A stretch of 64,000 nt of DNA from G965200765 sp965203865 (GTDB lineage Bacteria; Pseudomonadota; Gammaproteobacteria; Arenicellales; JAJDZL01). Position numbers and translations under genes: made by a program. The stretch covers positions 496,001 through 560,000 of the forward strand of contig OZ241916.1 of assembly GCA_965203865.1 (NCBI GenBank). The letters run 5' to 3'. Below, one piece after another: positions 53,718 through 62,697 of this stretch. Below the pieces are notes generated by a model that made no database searches, was not told where the DNA came from, and saw nothing but the letters and a program-made list of their open reading frames with translations. Positions within the stretch are counted from its first letter, which is position 1, and the number at the start of each line of letters is the position of its first letter.

Positions 53718-55044
53718 TCAAGAAATGATGTGGGATTTAGTTTCCTCGTTTTGGTCTGTTTGGGAAATTTTTGAAGTTTTTAGGGTTCGTGGAATATCGT
53801 CTACGAGTGGCGGGGCTGAAATCGAGTCTTCTTTCGATGCACTAACCAATTTTTCCAGTTTTCTGGTTGATGGTATTAGACGACTTTCAAGAGAACCGAT
53901 TGACTGATTGTAAACATCCACAGTTTTGCCTAGCGATTTACCGAATTCATTGACATGGTCAAAGTATGTCTGGAGTCTGTCATACAGTTCATTGCCGATT
54001 TCGGCAATTTTTAATGAATTCTCAGTCATCTTGTGTTGTTGCCACCCAAGCATGACAGCTTTCAGCAGAACGACTAGTGTCATTGGTGTTGCCAGCACAA
54101 TCTTGTTTTTTAACGCAAACTCAAATAAATCAGGGTCGTGTTCGATAGCTACTGTGTAGAATGGTTCACCAGGTATAAACATCACAACGAAGTCAGTGGT
54201 TTGATGCGTTGGAAGTTGTTTCCAGTAGGCTTTTTTCGAGAGTTGTCTAACATGGCTACGCAATTGCTCCGCGTGCTTCTTGAATAGTTCAGTTTGACTG
54301 GGCAAGTCCTCTGCTTCAACCGCTGATAAATAGGCTTCAAGAGGTGTTTTCGCATCAATGACTATGTGGCGGTTCCCCGGGTAGATTCACTATTGCATCC
54401 GGTTGTAACCGACCGCTGCCAGAATCAAATGTGAGCTGCGTCTCATAGTCGACATGCTCAGTCATGCCAACAAGTTCAAAGACATTTTGAAGCTGATATT
54501 CTCCCCAGCTTCCCCGTGTCTTTGGTTGCCGTAGTGCATGTACCAGACGGACAGTTTCATTTTGAAGATTCTTTTGGACTTCCGCAAGGTTTTTCAAATT
54601 GGTTTCAATTGCGGAATATGCGCCCTCACGTTTGATTTCCAACCCCTGAATGGATTTCTCAAAGAGTTTGAGCTGCTCGCCCAAAGGGGACACAAGATTT
54701 TTTATAGATTGATGGCGAAGTTCCAAATCCTTGTTCGACTCAGTCTTGAACTTGTCAAAATTCTCGCTTGCGATTTTCAAAAAGTTATCAATGTTGGTGG
54801 ACAGGGCTGATTGTGCAAGTGCAGAGAAAGTGCTTTCCAGTTCTTTTTTCAAGTTTTCCAACTCCAGCTGCTGTTGCTTTTTCGCCGATTCTTGTTCTGT
54901 TCGCAACTGTACATTTTCGATTTCAAGTTGCTGGTTTCTTTTGTTCGCACGAGCGGCTCGTCTGTCAAAAATAAACACCAATAATCCGCCCAAGATTACG
55001 CCAAGTGCCAGACCTGAAAGTAGAAGTGTTATTCCGTTACTCAT
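53718..55044 (-). pseudogene. rmuC: DNA recombination protein RmuC, frameshifted
   Basis: Two frames together encode a full RmuC of about 441 residues. The first (from ATG 55044) has the N-terminal membrane anchor ITLLLSGLALGVILGGLLVF, the coiled coil and the RmuC core TRGSWGEYQLQNVFELVGM, and ends shortly after AIVNLPGE. The second continues IDAKTPLEAYLSAVEAEDLPSQ and runs to 53718 with FIPGEPFYTVAIEHDPDLFEFA and ATPMTLVVLLK. Removing one base from the G run on the minus strand (plus 54375-54378) restores one frame. It is either a real recent mutation or a sequencing error. RmuC limits inversions in E. coli. Confidence 0.88.
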
Positions 55045-55081
55045 AATGTTACCCCATTGCTGATAGTGCAATTAAATTTAC

Positions 55082-55204
55082 CCAGACCCCCGCTTAATAG
55101 TGCAGTATCTGTATTATGGCGGTGAAGACGAGGGCACGCAACCGTCAGCGTTGAATTCTTCCGAGTTGCCCGGTGCAATTGGTGCCGGTACTGTGCGGAA
55201 CCGG
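55082..55204. repeat. Direct repeat copy A (123 bases)
   Basis: Starts ccagacccccgcttaatagt and ends near gtactgtgcggaaccgg. It aligns along its full length with 62698-62820, with scattered substitutions (by eye about four of five bases identical). It lies between the rmuC start and the second DUF262 gene. Neither strand gives a convincing protein. Confidence 0.85.
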
Positions 55205-55524
55205 CTTTCGGTAAGGTTCGGAGTCTGATTTGTTGGCATGAGGTGGGTATGCGAGTTTTCGCCGGCGGGACATTGTTTTGGGCTGCCTGAAGAAGAGCAG
55301 GCCCGACAAGATGCGTAGCTTGGTTAAACTGCTTGTCGTCTAATATACGCTTGGCGGGCACGACGCATCCGAAGCCGGGAATTCGCCGAAAAATCACCAG
55401 TCAGGTCGTTTTCATACTGCAGTCAACCCCAGCAAATTCGACTTCAAAATTTAGTATGATAGCAGATTGTGCTATTGTTCCGACGGGATACAATATAAAT
55501 TTTACACATCAGGTAAAAGTTAAC

Positions 55525-56751
55525 ATGCAAGCGAACCAAAAGATGAAGCAATATGCTCAAGACGGCATTGACTCCGTCGAGGATAACGAGGTGTGTTCAA
55601 CAACGGAAATTGAAATCAGACATTCTCACTTCAAGGATGTTCCTCGTCATGTCGCTTATGGAGATGATGATGGAGTAGAAAAGGAAAAGGACGACGATAG
55701 CATTGAAATTGAGGTGTCGTTTAACCCCGAAGAAATAAACATTTACACTACGACTGTCACCGTTGATCTGGTAATTCGAAGAATTAAGCACGGGGAAATT
55801 GATTTATCACCTGAGTGGCAAAGAAACGCTGGCATCTGGAAAAACGTTGAAAAGAGCAGGTTTATTGAATCGTTGTTGTTGCGAATACCAATTCCGGTGT
55901 TCTACGTTGCCGCTGATAAAGATGAGAAATGGGCTATAGTTGACGGTGTTCAAAGAATTTCAACTATTAACGCTTTTTTGAACAAACAATTCAAGCTCAA
56001 ATCACTTGAATACCTTAATCAGTTTGAGGGATTGAGTTATGACGCTCTTCCAAGATACATGCAAAGACGAATTGATGAGACTCAATTAACTGTGAATGTA
56101 ATCGATTCAAATACACCCGCTGAAGTTATGTTCAATATCTTTAAACGAATCAATACCGGAGGATTACCGCTGAATGGACAGGAAATTCGACATGCTTTAA
56201 ATCCGGGGAAGGCAAGAGACTTACTCATAGAGCTTGCTGATTCGCAAGAATTCAGATCAGCTACGAGTAATTCAATACGTCCTGAGCGAATGGCAGACCG
56301 AGAGTGCGTGCTTAGATTTCTTGCTTTCTTTATCAATGGATGGAACAACTATACAGGTACTAATCTTGATAAATTTCTTGGTAATACCATGAAGCAAATA
56401 AACGATATGGAGCATCAAGATTGCGAAAATCTAAAGAGTAGTTTTATTTTTGCAATGAATGCGGCGGAGGAAATATTTGGACAATATGCGTTTCGCAAGA
56501 TAGGACCCAAAGAGTCCCCAATTAACAGGCCCTTGTTTGAATCTTGGGGGGTTTGTTTAGCAGGTTGCTCATCTGAAAACATTAAAATACTTGTTGAAAA
56601 TAAAGGCGAAGTAAAAAGAGTATTTAAAAATTTGTTGAATGATGATGAAGAATTTTTGAGAGCAATAAGTTATTCGACTGGCTTGGCACATCGAGTCAAG
56701 AAAAGATTTGAAACAATTGAAGAGCTGATTCAGAAGATCATAGAGAAATGA
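55525..56751 (+). CDS. DUF262 (GmrSD N-terminal-like) protein, second copy
   Basis: About 408 residues from ATG 55525 (agg 10 bases before); the frame is open from 55333, but the extra residues look non-coding. An acidic N-terminal stretch (EKEKDDDSIEIEV) precedes the core LSPEWQRNAGIWKNVEKSRFIES, IPIPVFYVA and IVDGVQRIST. As in the first copy, the GmrD-type HNH domain is absent and the first Q of DGQQR is replaced (Val here, Leu there). It overlaps by 4 bases the start of an ATPase gene that is cut short, so the original system was probably a DUF262/ATPase pair. Confidence 0.88.
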   Translation: MQANQKMKQYAQDGIDSVEDNEVCSTTEIEIRHSHFKDVPRHVAYGDDDGVEKEKDDDSIEIEVSFNPEEINIYTTTVTVDLVIRRIKHGEIDLSPEWQRNAGIWKNVEKSRFIESLLLRIPIPVFYVAADKDEKWAIVDGVQRISTINAFLNKQFKLKSLEYLNQFEGLSYDALPRYMQRRIDETQLTVNVIDSNTPAEVMFNIFKRINTGGLPLNGQEIRHALNPGKARDLLIELADSQEFRSATSNSIRPERMADRECVLRFLAFFINGWNNYTGTNLDKFLGNTMKQINDMEHQDCENLKSSFIFAMNAAEEIFGQYAFRKIGPKESPINRPLFESWGVCLAGCSSENIKILVENKGEVKRVFKNLLNDDEEFLRAISYSTGLAHRVKKRFETIEELIQKIIEK

Positions 56752-56804
56752 GTAATCGAATAAAACTTACAAATTTCAAGTGCTTTGAATTGGCTGCAAA
56801 TTGA
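56748..56804 (+). pseudogene. Start of a RecF/OLD-like ATPase gene, cut after 18 codons
   Basis: ATG at 56748 overlaps the DUF262 stop. The 18 codons read MSNRIKLTNFKCFELAAN and then TGA. IKLTNFKCF is the classic opening of RecF/SMC-like or OLD-type ATPases, just before the Walker A motif. The sequence after the stop does not continue the ATPase, so the rest was deleted. Confidence 0.6.
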
Positions 56805-56906
56805 ACTTGAATGGAAATCTAGTAGAGTTGGGAGTCGGCTTGACCTGCTATTCGAAAGAGCGAGTAGCAGTATAGTGGGAATAGAACTTGAAGAAATATT
56901 ACTTGA

Positions 56907-57506
56907 TCAATTCCCGGATGGTGCAGAAATAGGGCAATCAAATTTTTCTCGCTTTAATTCTGCGTCGTATCGACTTAACGACAGCAGATTTCCATCACAT
57001 AGTTTTTGACCATCAATTCCCTCCGCATCACAATTGTCTGGTTCAATATATTTTCCTTCATACGCCAAATACGGCATAGATTTAAGAAATTCATTGGAAA
57101 CAATTGTGAATTTTAATTCTGCCTTCGAAGCAGATTTTTTAATTTTGAGGTGATAATAATTAATATTAATTTTCCCGCCCTCATCATATTTTCCCCTACA
57201 TTCATCCTCAATAACATCTTTACTAACAGCAGAATACCATATTAACTTTGTAATATTGGATTGAAAAAGCAAAATCATCTCAACAGATTCACCTTGCTTG
57301 ATATTTTCTGATCCTTTATTTTGAATCGTAAATGAGAAGGAATGAACTTTATCTTGAATTTTATGGTCAATATCAAAGGCAATTTCAGGTGCTGACCTTG
57401 TTAATATCGGAAAAACATAAGAACCAAGTGTCAATAAGGCAACGGGAATGATAATTCCTGAAACAAGAAGTTTGTACCTACGTACTAAATTGACAATACA
57501 ATTCAT
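56907..57506 (-). CDS. Hypothetical membrane-anchored protein
   Basis: A 199-residue protein. Residues 13-35 form a membrane anchor (LLVSGIIIPVALLTLGSYVF). The remainder is beta-rich and probably extracytoplasmic, with three cysteines near the C-terminus (CDAEG, LCDG, FDCP). No known domain. It starts 40 bases after the stop of the binding protein at 57546, same strand, so they may be co-transcribed. Confidence 0.6.
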   Translation of the reverse strand: MNCIVNLVRRYKLLVSGIIIPVALLTLGSYVFPILTRSAPEIAFDIDHKIQDKVHSFSFTIQNKGSENIKQGESVEMILLFQSNITKLIWYSAVSKDVIEDECRGKYDEGGKININYYHLKIKKSASKAELKFTIVSNEFLKSMPYLAYEGKYIEPDNCDAEGIDGQKLCDGNLLSLSRYDAELKREKFDCPISAPSGN

Positions 57507-57545
57507 TACTGTTCGAATTTGTAAATATTGTATTGTCGACCGAAG

Positions 57546-58763
57546 TTACTGCTTTTCGTCTAAATCTATTTCCAATACATCCAACGTTTTGTTTCCCACC
57601 ACCACCAGATGTGACGGGGCAATCATGGAATGCAGCAATTGTGAATAGTGTAAATTTCCGGTTAATCCTGCAACACTCTTATTTTTAGCAATTTCCCAAG
57701 GTGTACCATTCTGCCAGCTAGCATTGTCACTTGCCTGAACTTTTGCCAGAATCTGAATTGCATTGTATGCATCCACGGCAACAGAACTAAATGCATATTC
57801 ATTCCAACCAAGTTTATTATTGACTGTTTTGGCAAAATTAGCCATTTGAGAGTATTGCTCTGGAGTTAGCAAATCATCTGGCCTTTCAGCCCAGAAAATG
57901 TCGTCGTAAACATCGCTGTAGTAAACACTCGCCCCACCATTGGAAGTAACAAAATCTACAGCCGAAAAATTAATGGGTCCAGAGAGAAACATCGGTGAAT
58001 CGTGGGTAATTTCGTGTTTTCTCAGTTCTACAGTGAAATTTGCCCTGTCGACAGACTTGGTTGCAAGTACGATACCGTCAGGCTTCTTTTTTACTGCATT
58101 TTTCACTTGAGACTCATAGTAGGGCTTATTATCAGAACTAAACGAAGATGTAAACACTTGAATATTCCGGTCTGGCAGGTTATTCAAAGTTTTTTGAGCC
58201 AACTCTTCTCCGTATTTCAGCGTGCTTTCGTACTTTTTATCATAGATTACAAAAACAGATTCTAATGTCGGATGGTCCAATGCCCATTTCTTTAAGCCCG
58301 CGACGAATAGTGCATCACCTGGTTCACCAAGCGGTAGAATGGGAGTCTGTCCTGTAAAATCCGCACCAATATTCAAATTTGAACGACCGTTGGAAAGTAG
58401 CAATGCAGGTTTCAGTTCTTGACTACTTGCCAGCTCGAAAAATTTGGTTATTCCCTGTTCGTCCAGGTCTACAATCACTACATCTGCACCAAGTTTGGCA
58501 ATTTGATTTAGACCCGCCTCCACATCTTTTCCGTCCCAGTTATCCAACCAGTTCAAGTCAAAATCAAAGTTGAATGTTTCTTCTACAGACTTGACACCAA
58601 ACTGTGCGCCCGCTCTCACTTGTTCGCCCAAAGACTGGTTGGGACCGGCCGTTGGAGCAAGAATACCTATTGTCAAATCCTGTGCAGTCGCCGAGGAAGT
58701 GCAAACAACGTTCAGCACAATTAGTAATGCGACTGTAAAATGGCTGGAATTCAAATTTTTCAT
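57546..58763 (-). CDS. Type I periplasmic binding protein (LivJ-like), second in the window
   Basis: About 405 residues from the ATG at 58763, which starts the signal peptide SSHFTVALLIVLNVVCTSSATA; the frame is open to 58793. The mature start DLTIGILAPTAGPNQSLGEQVRAGAQFGV is the Peripla_BP_6 pattern. GLKKWALDHPTLESVFVIYDKKYE and FTSSFSSDNKPYYESQVKNA fit the two-lobe fold. No transporter genes are adjacent, and the downstream gene encodes a membrane-anchored unknown protein, so it may be a sensor part and not an uptake part. Confidence 0.82.
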   Translation of the reverse strand: MKNLNSSHFTVALLIVLNVVCTSSATAQDLTIGILAPTAGPNQSLGEQVRAGAQFGVKSVEETFNFDFDLNWLDNWDGKDVEAGLNQIAKLGADVVIVDLDEQGITKFFELASSQELKPALLLSNGRSNLNIGADFTGQTPILPLGEPGDALFVAGLKKWALDHPTLESVFVIYDKKYESTLKYGEELAQKTLNNLPDRNIQVFTSSFSSDNKPYYESQVKNAVKKKPDGIVLATKSVDRANFTVELRKHEITHDSPMFLSGPINFSAVDFVTSNGGASVYYSDVYDDIFWAERPDDLLTPEQYSQMANFAKTVNNKLGWNEYAFSSVAVDAYNAIQILAKVQASDNASWQNGTPWEIAKNKSVAGLTGNLHYSQLLHSMIAPSHLVVVGNKTLDVLEIDLDEKQ

Positions 58764-58986
58764 AATATATCTACTACCAACTTTGATATACATGAAGTTA
58801 CCATAAGTTCGTAGAACTGTGGCATTAATTCTATATCAGTCACACACTGCAAGTCAAAACTAAATTCTTTATAGTAATTACCTTGATCCATTATGGAATG
58901 CACAGGAATCACGTGCTGTTATGAAGGATGTTAGTATTGAAAGACAAACTGTAATCAACGAAGATGAAAATAAATAGGTGTACATA

Positions 58987-59199
58987 ATGCAAAACACTCC
59001 TCTATCTTCAACAAGTATTCGGTCATTGGGCTATGACCAGCCGAGTCAAACACTGGAAGTTGAGTTCTTGAATGGCGCAATTTACCAGTACTATAATGTT
59101 CCAGAGAATATGTACAGTGAGATGATGAAAGCTAGCTCCAAAGGTAAATTCTTGCATTTGTATATAAAAAACACTTTCCCGTTTTCAAGGGTGGGATAA
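58987..59199 (+). CDS. KTSC-domain protein
   Basis: Seventy residues from ATG 58987. SIRSLGYDQPSQTLEVEFLNG, IYQYYNVPENMY and the signature-like KASSKGKFLHLYIKN match the KTSC domain, a small RNA- or DNA-binding-type domain found alone or fused to ribosomal and helicase proteins. The length equals the domain, so it is complete. Confidence 0.82.
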   Translation: MQNTPLSSTSIRSLGYDQPSQTLEVEFLNGAIYQYYNVPENMYSEMMKASSKGKFLHLYIKNTFPFSRVG

Positions 59200-59312
59200 A
59201 CGCTAGTTTTCATAGTTCGTTGCTTCGCAAAACACTGTGAACTTGATTTTACTGTACTTGTGAATTTCTCGATTTCATTAGTATAACCCTCCAAATTATT
59301 GATTTGAGTGCT

Positions 59313-59444
59313 ATGGATAAGGCAAACAATATCAATCCAGACATGCTGATTTGGGCAAGAGAAGCCGTCGGTTTAACTTTAGAGGAAGCGGTTACACTAC
59401 TTTCGTCCAGAACGCCACCCTGTCCCCAATTCAACATGCATTAA
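59313..59444 (+). pseudogene. N-terminal remnant of an HTH/ImmA-IrrE type protein
   Basis: ATG 59313 opens 43 codons reading NINPDMLIWAREAVGLTLEEAVTLL, the start pattern of XRE-HTH proteins fused to ImmA/IrrE peptidases, then diverges and stops. The remainder of the gene is absent. Confidence 0.55.
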
Positions 59445-59449
59445 TTCCA

Positions 59450-59872
59450 CTAATAATTTCCAATTGTTCCAGCAATAGATATTGAAGACTTCCAATCATC
59501 AGTTGGCGTTGTTTTTGAATTTGCCAAACCAGATTCTTGATAAGCTCGTTTCATAATTCCGGCTTCTTTAACAAGAGCATCTACATGTTTATCAGCAGCC
59601 TCGTTTGACCGAGCAAGATCCATCAGAGACTTACCATTGAACGCTTTCATTTTGAAGAGCAAATCCGGCCTTGAAACATTTGATTCTAAAAATTTGTCTG
59701 AAATTTTGCTCAATTGAACAATTAATTCTTGTTCCTCAATTTCCGGAAGCGAGTCTCCAGACATCCATTCAAATATTGTCCTGTCTGAAACATCAAACAA
59801 ATCGGCTAGATCGTCAATTCTTGTTTTTAGAACATTGCGTATATTTTCGATATGCTCGGGTACTGAAATCAT
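59450..59872 (-). CDS. Small HTH-type DNA-binding protein
   Basis: About 140 residues from ATG 59872 (frame open from 59920). VPEHIENIRNVLKTRIDDLADLFDVSDRTIFEWMSGDSLPEIEE forms an XRE-like helix-turn-helix at the N-terminus. The C-terminal half contains SRPDLLFKMKAFNGKSLMDLARSNEAADKHVD and is unrecognised. The longer frame overlaps the end of the methyltransferase remnant by 4 bases. A regulator of the neighbouring genes is possible. Confidence 0.6.
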   Translation of the reverse strand: MISVPEHIENIRNVLKTRIDDLADLFDVSDRTIFEWMSGDSLPEIEEQELIVQLSKISDKFLESNVSRPDLLFKMKAFNGKSLMDLARSNEAADKHVDALVKEAGIMKRAYQESGLANSKTTPTDDWKSSISIAGTIGNY

Positions 59873-59916
59873 GTTCCCAATACTCTGTATCTTACTCTGC
59901 CGGGCTAGCCGCCTCT

Positions 59917-60595
59917 TCAAGCGACAAGTGCTGCATCCAATCGTCGCTCTGGTTTCAACATTTGTTCACCACCATTCAATATAACTTCAGACAACACGTT
60001 CACTGAGTAATAGGGCTCAACAGAGATATCGTTTTTCATGTATTCAGACACTGAAAGCGGTTTTTGAATTAGCGCCTCGTCAACTCGCTGAGTTCTTTTC
60101 GTTTCGTAAGCCATGCAATCATGAAAAATCGATTACGAATCTGGGGGACACCGCACTGGTTTGAGTTCAAGACTAGTTCAAAGAAAGAATATCCGGTTTT
60201 TCCAGAAGCAGTCTTGTATTCTTGTATGCTTGACTTGAACGGACCCTTGGAACATTTTCCATAATCACCAGAAACGTTTTGCAAGCGACTACGATTTCTG
60301 CAAATGCTTCCGTCAAGCTTGCACGCGTGTCTTCCAACCGCTTGCCTGCACTTGAGAAGTCTTGGCAAGGAGGCCCGCCAGCAATTACGTCAACATCAAG
60401 TCTTTTTATCTGTCTAACTACGCTACCTACATCAAAAAGGTCCACACAATCAATGCTGGCAGCATGGGGATGATTCCACTCGTAAGTTTCAATAGCCGCC
60501 GACCAGTTGTCGTAGGCACCTACCGCAGTAAACCCTGCTTCAGTGAGCCCTTGGCTTAGCCCGCCAACTCCACAAAAAAGATCAACAGTTCGCAT
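59917..60595 (-). pseudogene. Shattered DNA cytosine-5 methyltransferase
   Basis: Three overlapping frames encode successive parts of a C5 methyltransferase. The first (from ATG 60595) has motif I VDLFCGVGGLSQGL, motif IV GGPPCQDFS and motif VI MENVPR. The second carries QCGVPQIRNRFFMIA (motif VIII). The third ends with KPLSVSEYMKNDISVEPYY. The recognition domain and motifs IX and X are missing. At least two frameshifts are needed, so it is dead. It is unrelated in detail to the intact enzyme at 24-25 kb. Confidence 0.82.
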
Positions 60596-60730
60596 TATCG
60601 TTGAAAATATTCACTACAACTGACAAATGTACATGTCCCAATCAAGGTTCGCTTGGAAATTATAACTCGTTATTCAGAGTTAGTTTTGTAGACGCTGATT
60701 TTACGCGAGATTTTGACCGTCTGAATCTTT

Positions 60731-60985
60731 CTATCCCAAGATTTTAGTCACCACCGTGTACAAAGTGCCAAGTGTAATAATCGTAGTTGCGATTGTCTCG
60801 ACAAGTCGAAATGTCAGGTTGTTAAATTTCGATTCCATCGGGTCGAATCTGGCATCAGTACTGATGGTATATGCGTCAAGCGGGCTACGCATCTTTTCGA
60901 GCTTATTATCTGTTCTTTTAGATGAAAGTTTGAATCTGGCCAGCATCTCGCCGCGCAGTTCTTCAACATCGTCTTTTGTGGCCAA
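60731..60985 (-). CDS. Small coiled-coil protein with C-terminal membrane segment
   Basis: Eighty-four codons from TTG 60985, or a few more upstream. Residues 1-60 are charged and heptad-like (KDDVEELRGEMLARF, LEKMRSPLDAY), and LVETIATTIITLGTLYTVV forms a single C-terminal membrane helix. Small proteins of this build occur in phage- and toxin-linked settings, but I cannot assign a function. Confidence 0.5.
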   Translation of the reverse strand: MATKDDVEELRGEMLARFKLSSKRTDNKLEKMRSPLDAYTISTDARFDPMESKFNNLTFRLVETIATTIITLGTLYTVVTKILG

Positions 60986-61347
60986 ATTCTCGGTAGCAAG
61001 ATTGGCAGTGGTATCAAATTGCTATTCATTCCCAATCGACCTTTTGCTTTCAAGATAAGTTCATACCCTTGCTGAGACAGACTGCAATCAATGAGAGCTT
61101 TGAAATCGGATAGAGTAAGTTTGCACGGTCTTGGCATATAGCTAGCCAAACTACTATCAATGCCTTGTTTCTTTTTGCCATGGGAATTAGCCACACGAAT
61201 TCCCGAAGTTCCGAAAATTTTGACTTCACTCGAAAACGGTGCAGGTTTTTCATTCATGAGTATTTTTTGCCCAAATCCGGTTCTTGTAATTCTCAATAAT
61301 TCAGAGAAGAAAAAACAATAACAGTTAGCAGGAAGATTATGCAGGAG
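60986..61347. other. Interval with an uncertain minus-strand frame
   Basis: A minus-strand frame from ATG 61257 gives about 80 plausible residues (SSEVKIFGTSGIRVANSHGKK, MPRPCKLTLSDFKALIDCSL) and then runs in another frame through the coiled-coil gene. It may be a gene remnant. I do not call it as a gene. Confidence 0.35.
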
Positions 61348-62061
61348 CTATACGCTACATTCCAAGCTAGTGTTGCATAAATTTCTCATCTTTTTTTCTG
61401 CACAAATATTTTGCCAATTGGTCCTCGCCGATAAATTACATTTCACGAACTTCAAAGTTTCACTTGACGGATACCATCGCCCCGATTTGCAATAAACAAT
61501 GCGCTTGCCTTTATATTGACTGGTTAAATCGAGAAACAAATCTATATAGTTTGCAGTACCAAAAAGGCATAAAGTGTCTTCGCATTCATTGCCCAAATGA
61601 TTGAAGTCTAGCCAAACATCCGAACTCTTTCGTTTCTTATATTTTTCTCCAACACGTGAAGAAAAGGTAATGTCGTACATTGGTAGCAGAAAATCGGCTC
61701 GAACGATTCCCCAACCTGCTGAAAGAATGTACGTCCTGTCTATACCATATGAATCAACAAGCTTGCTGTATATTGACTTATTGTAGAGTTTATATGCTGG
61801 CAACAATTTATGAGGATTGCATCCGTCGGAATTGAATTCCTCATTGTATGCACACAACTTCTCTCTGAACTTTACTCCATCACAATCTGCTTCGTCTGGA
61901 TGTGCATAGCGTACGACAGAATCCTTGAATTTCAGTTCACAATGATTAGGGTCAGCTACAAACTTAACAGGTTTATCCTTCTTATAGCCGCGCATAAATC
62001 CCTCGAAATCACCGCCCTCAACAGGAACTTTGCGGCTTGCACACGGAATCACAATTTTCAT
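61348..62061 (-). CDS. DUF6884/YaaA-like protein
   Basis: A 237-residue protein beginning KIVIPCASRKVPV, then LLPAYKLYNKSIYSKLV, IDRTYILSAGWGIVRADFLLPMYDITF, a pattern shared by DUF6884 and YaaA-related proteins (conserved Cys near the start, LSAxxGLV-type centre). Such proteins occur in defence and mobile contexts and have been linked to DNA or base modification, but the activity here is unknown. It ends about 90 bases before the divergent glycosylase-like gene. Confidence 0.6.
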   Translation of the reverse strand: MKIVIPCASRKVPVEGGDFEGFMRGYKKDKPVKFVADPNHCELKFKDSVVRYAHPDEADCDGVKFREKLCAYNEEFNSDGCNPHKLLPAYKLYNKSIYSKLVDSYGIDRTYILSAGWGIVRADFLLPMYDITFSSRVGEKYKKRKSSDVWLDFNHLGNECEDTLCLFGTANYIDLFLDLTSQYKGKRIVYCKSGRWYPSSETLKFVKCNLSARTNWQNICAEKKMRNLCNTSLECSV

Positions 62062-62150
62062 GACCTGCCTCCTTTCATGTTCTTCACAAGTTGTTCCTAT
62101 TTATCATAATATGTTAATGTATCTACTACCAGTTTTACTTGATGGGTATT

Positions 62151-62696
62151 ATGAATTTCGATAGTCGCAAATCAGCTGCAGATTACTTTGCACCGGAGAA
62201 AACGAGTCTGTTGTTCTTGGCAGAAGCTCCCCCATGTTCTCTTGAACGGTACTTCTACTTCCCCAATGTTAGAGAACAGGATGCACTATGGGTTGAGTTG
62301 ATGAAAGCCATCTACAGTGGCCAGTTTGGAGAAGTTGGTGTAGAACGATATCGCAAAATGGAATGGCTTAAAAAGTTTCAGTCTGATGGCTACAGATTGA
62401 TTGATGCAGTGAAGGAGCCATTTTGCTATGGCGAGTCCTCAACCGCCCGAAAAAAGCAGATTAAGAGTTGCCTTGACGATATCGTTGATGAAATCTGGGA
62501 AATCAACCCGAAGCAGATTCTGACGATTAAAGTGACAGTATACGATGCTCTATATCAAGATCTGAGAAATCTTGGCTTGCCTGTAGTGAAGGACAGGCGA
62601 CTGGCCAGACTGCCTTTCCCTGGTTCAGGGCGACAGACAGAATTTCAGTACCAGTTTAAATGCCTCGTTGATTCCGGAAAAATTTCTCTCACATAA
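62151..62696 (+). CDS. Uracil-DNA-glycosylase-like protein, second copy
   Basis: About 181 residues from ATG 62151 (frame open from 62139), beginning MNFDSRKSAADYF exactly as the copy at 50.6-51.2 kb. LLFLAEAPPCSLERYFYFPNV, SDGYRLIDAVKEPF and KQILTIKVTVYDALYQDL run parallel to the first copy throughout. It carries a small insertion near its middle (around STARKKQIKSC). It is intact. Repeat copy B follows 2 bases after its stop codon. Confidence 0.55.
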   Translation: MNFDSRKSAADYFAPEKTSLLFLAEAPPCSLERYFYFPNVREQDALWVELMKAIYSGQFGEVGVERYRKMEWLKKFQSDGYRLIDAVKEPFCYGESSTARKKQIKSCLDDIVDEIWEINPKQILTIKVTVYDALYQDLRNLGLPVVKDRRLARLPFPGSGRQTEFQYQFKCLVDSGKISLT

Positions 62697-62697
62697 A

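Noticed and set aside
55041..55397. A 118-codon minus-strand frame across repeat A
   Set aside because: It covers the repeat and shows no recognisable domain; its composition follows the repeat and not a protein.
60814..61296. A 160-codon minus-strand frame
   Set aside because: Half of it is the wrong frame of the small coiled-coil gene; the first half may be a remnant but has no recognisable family.
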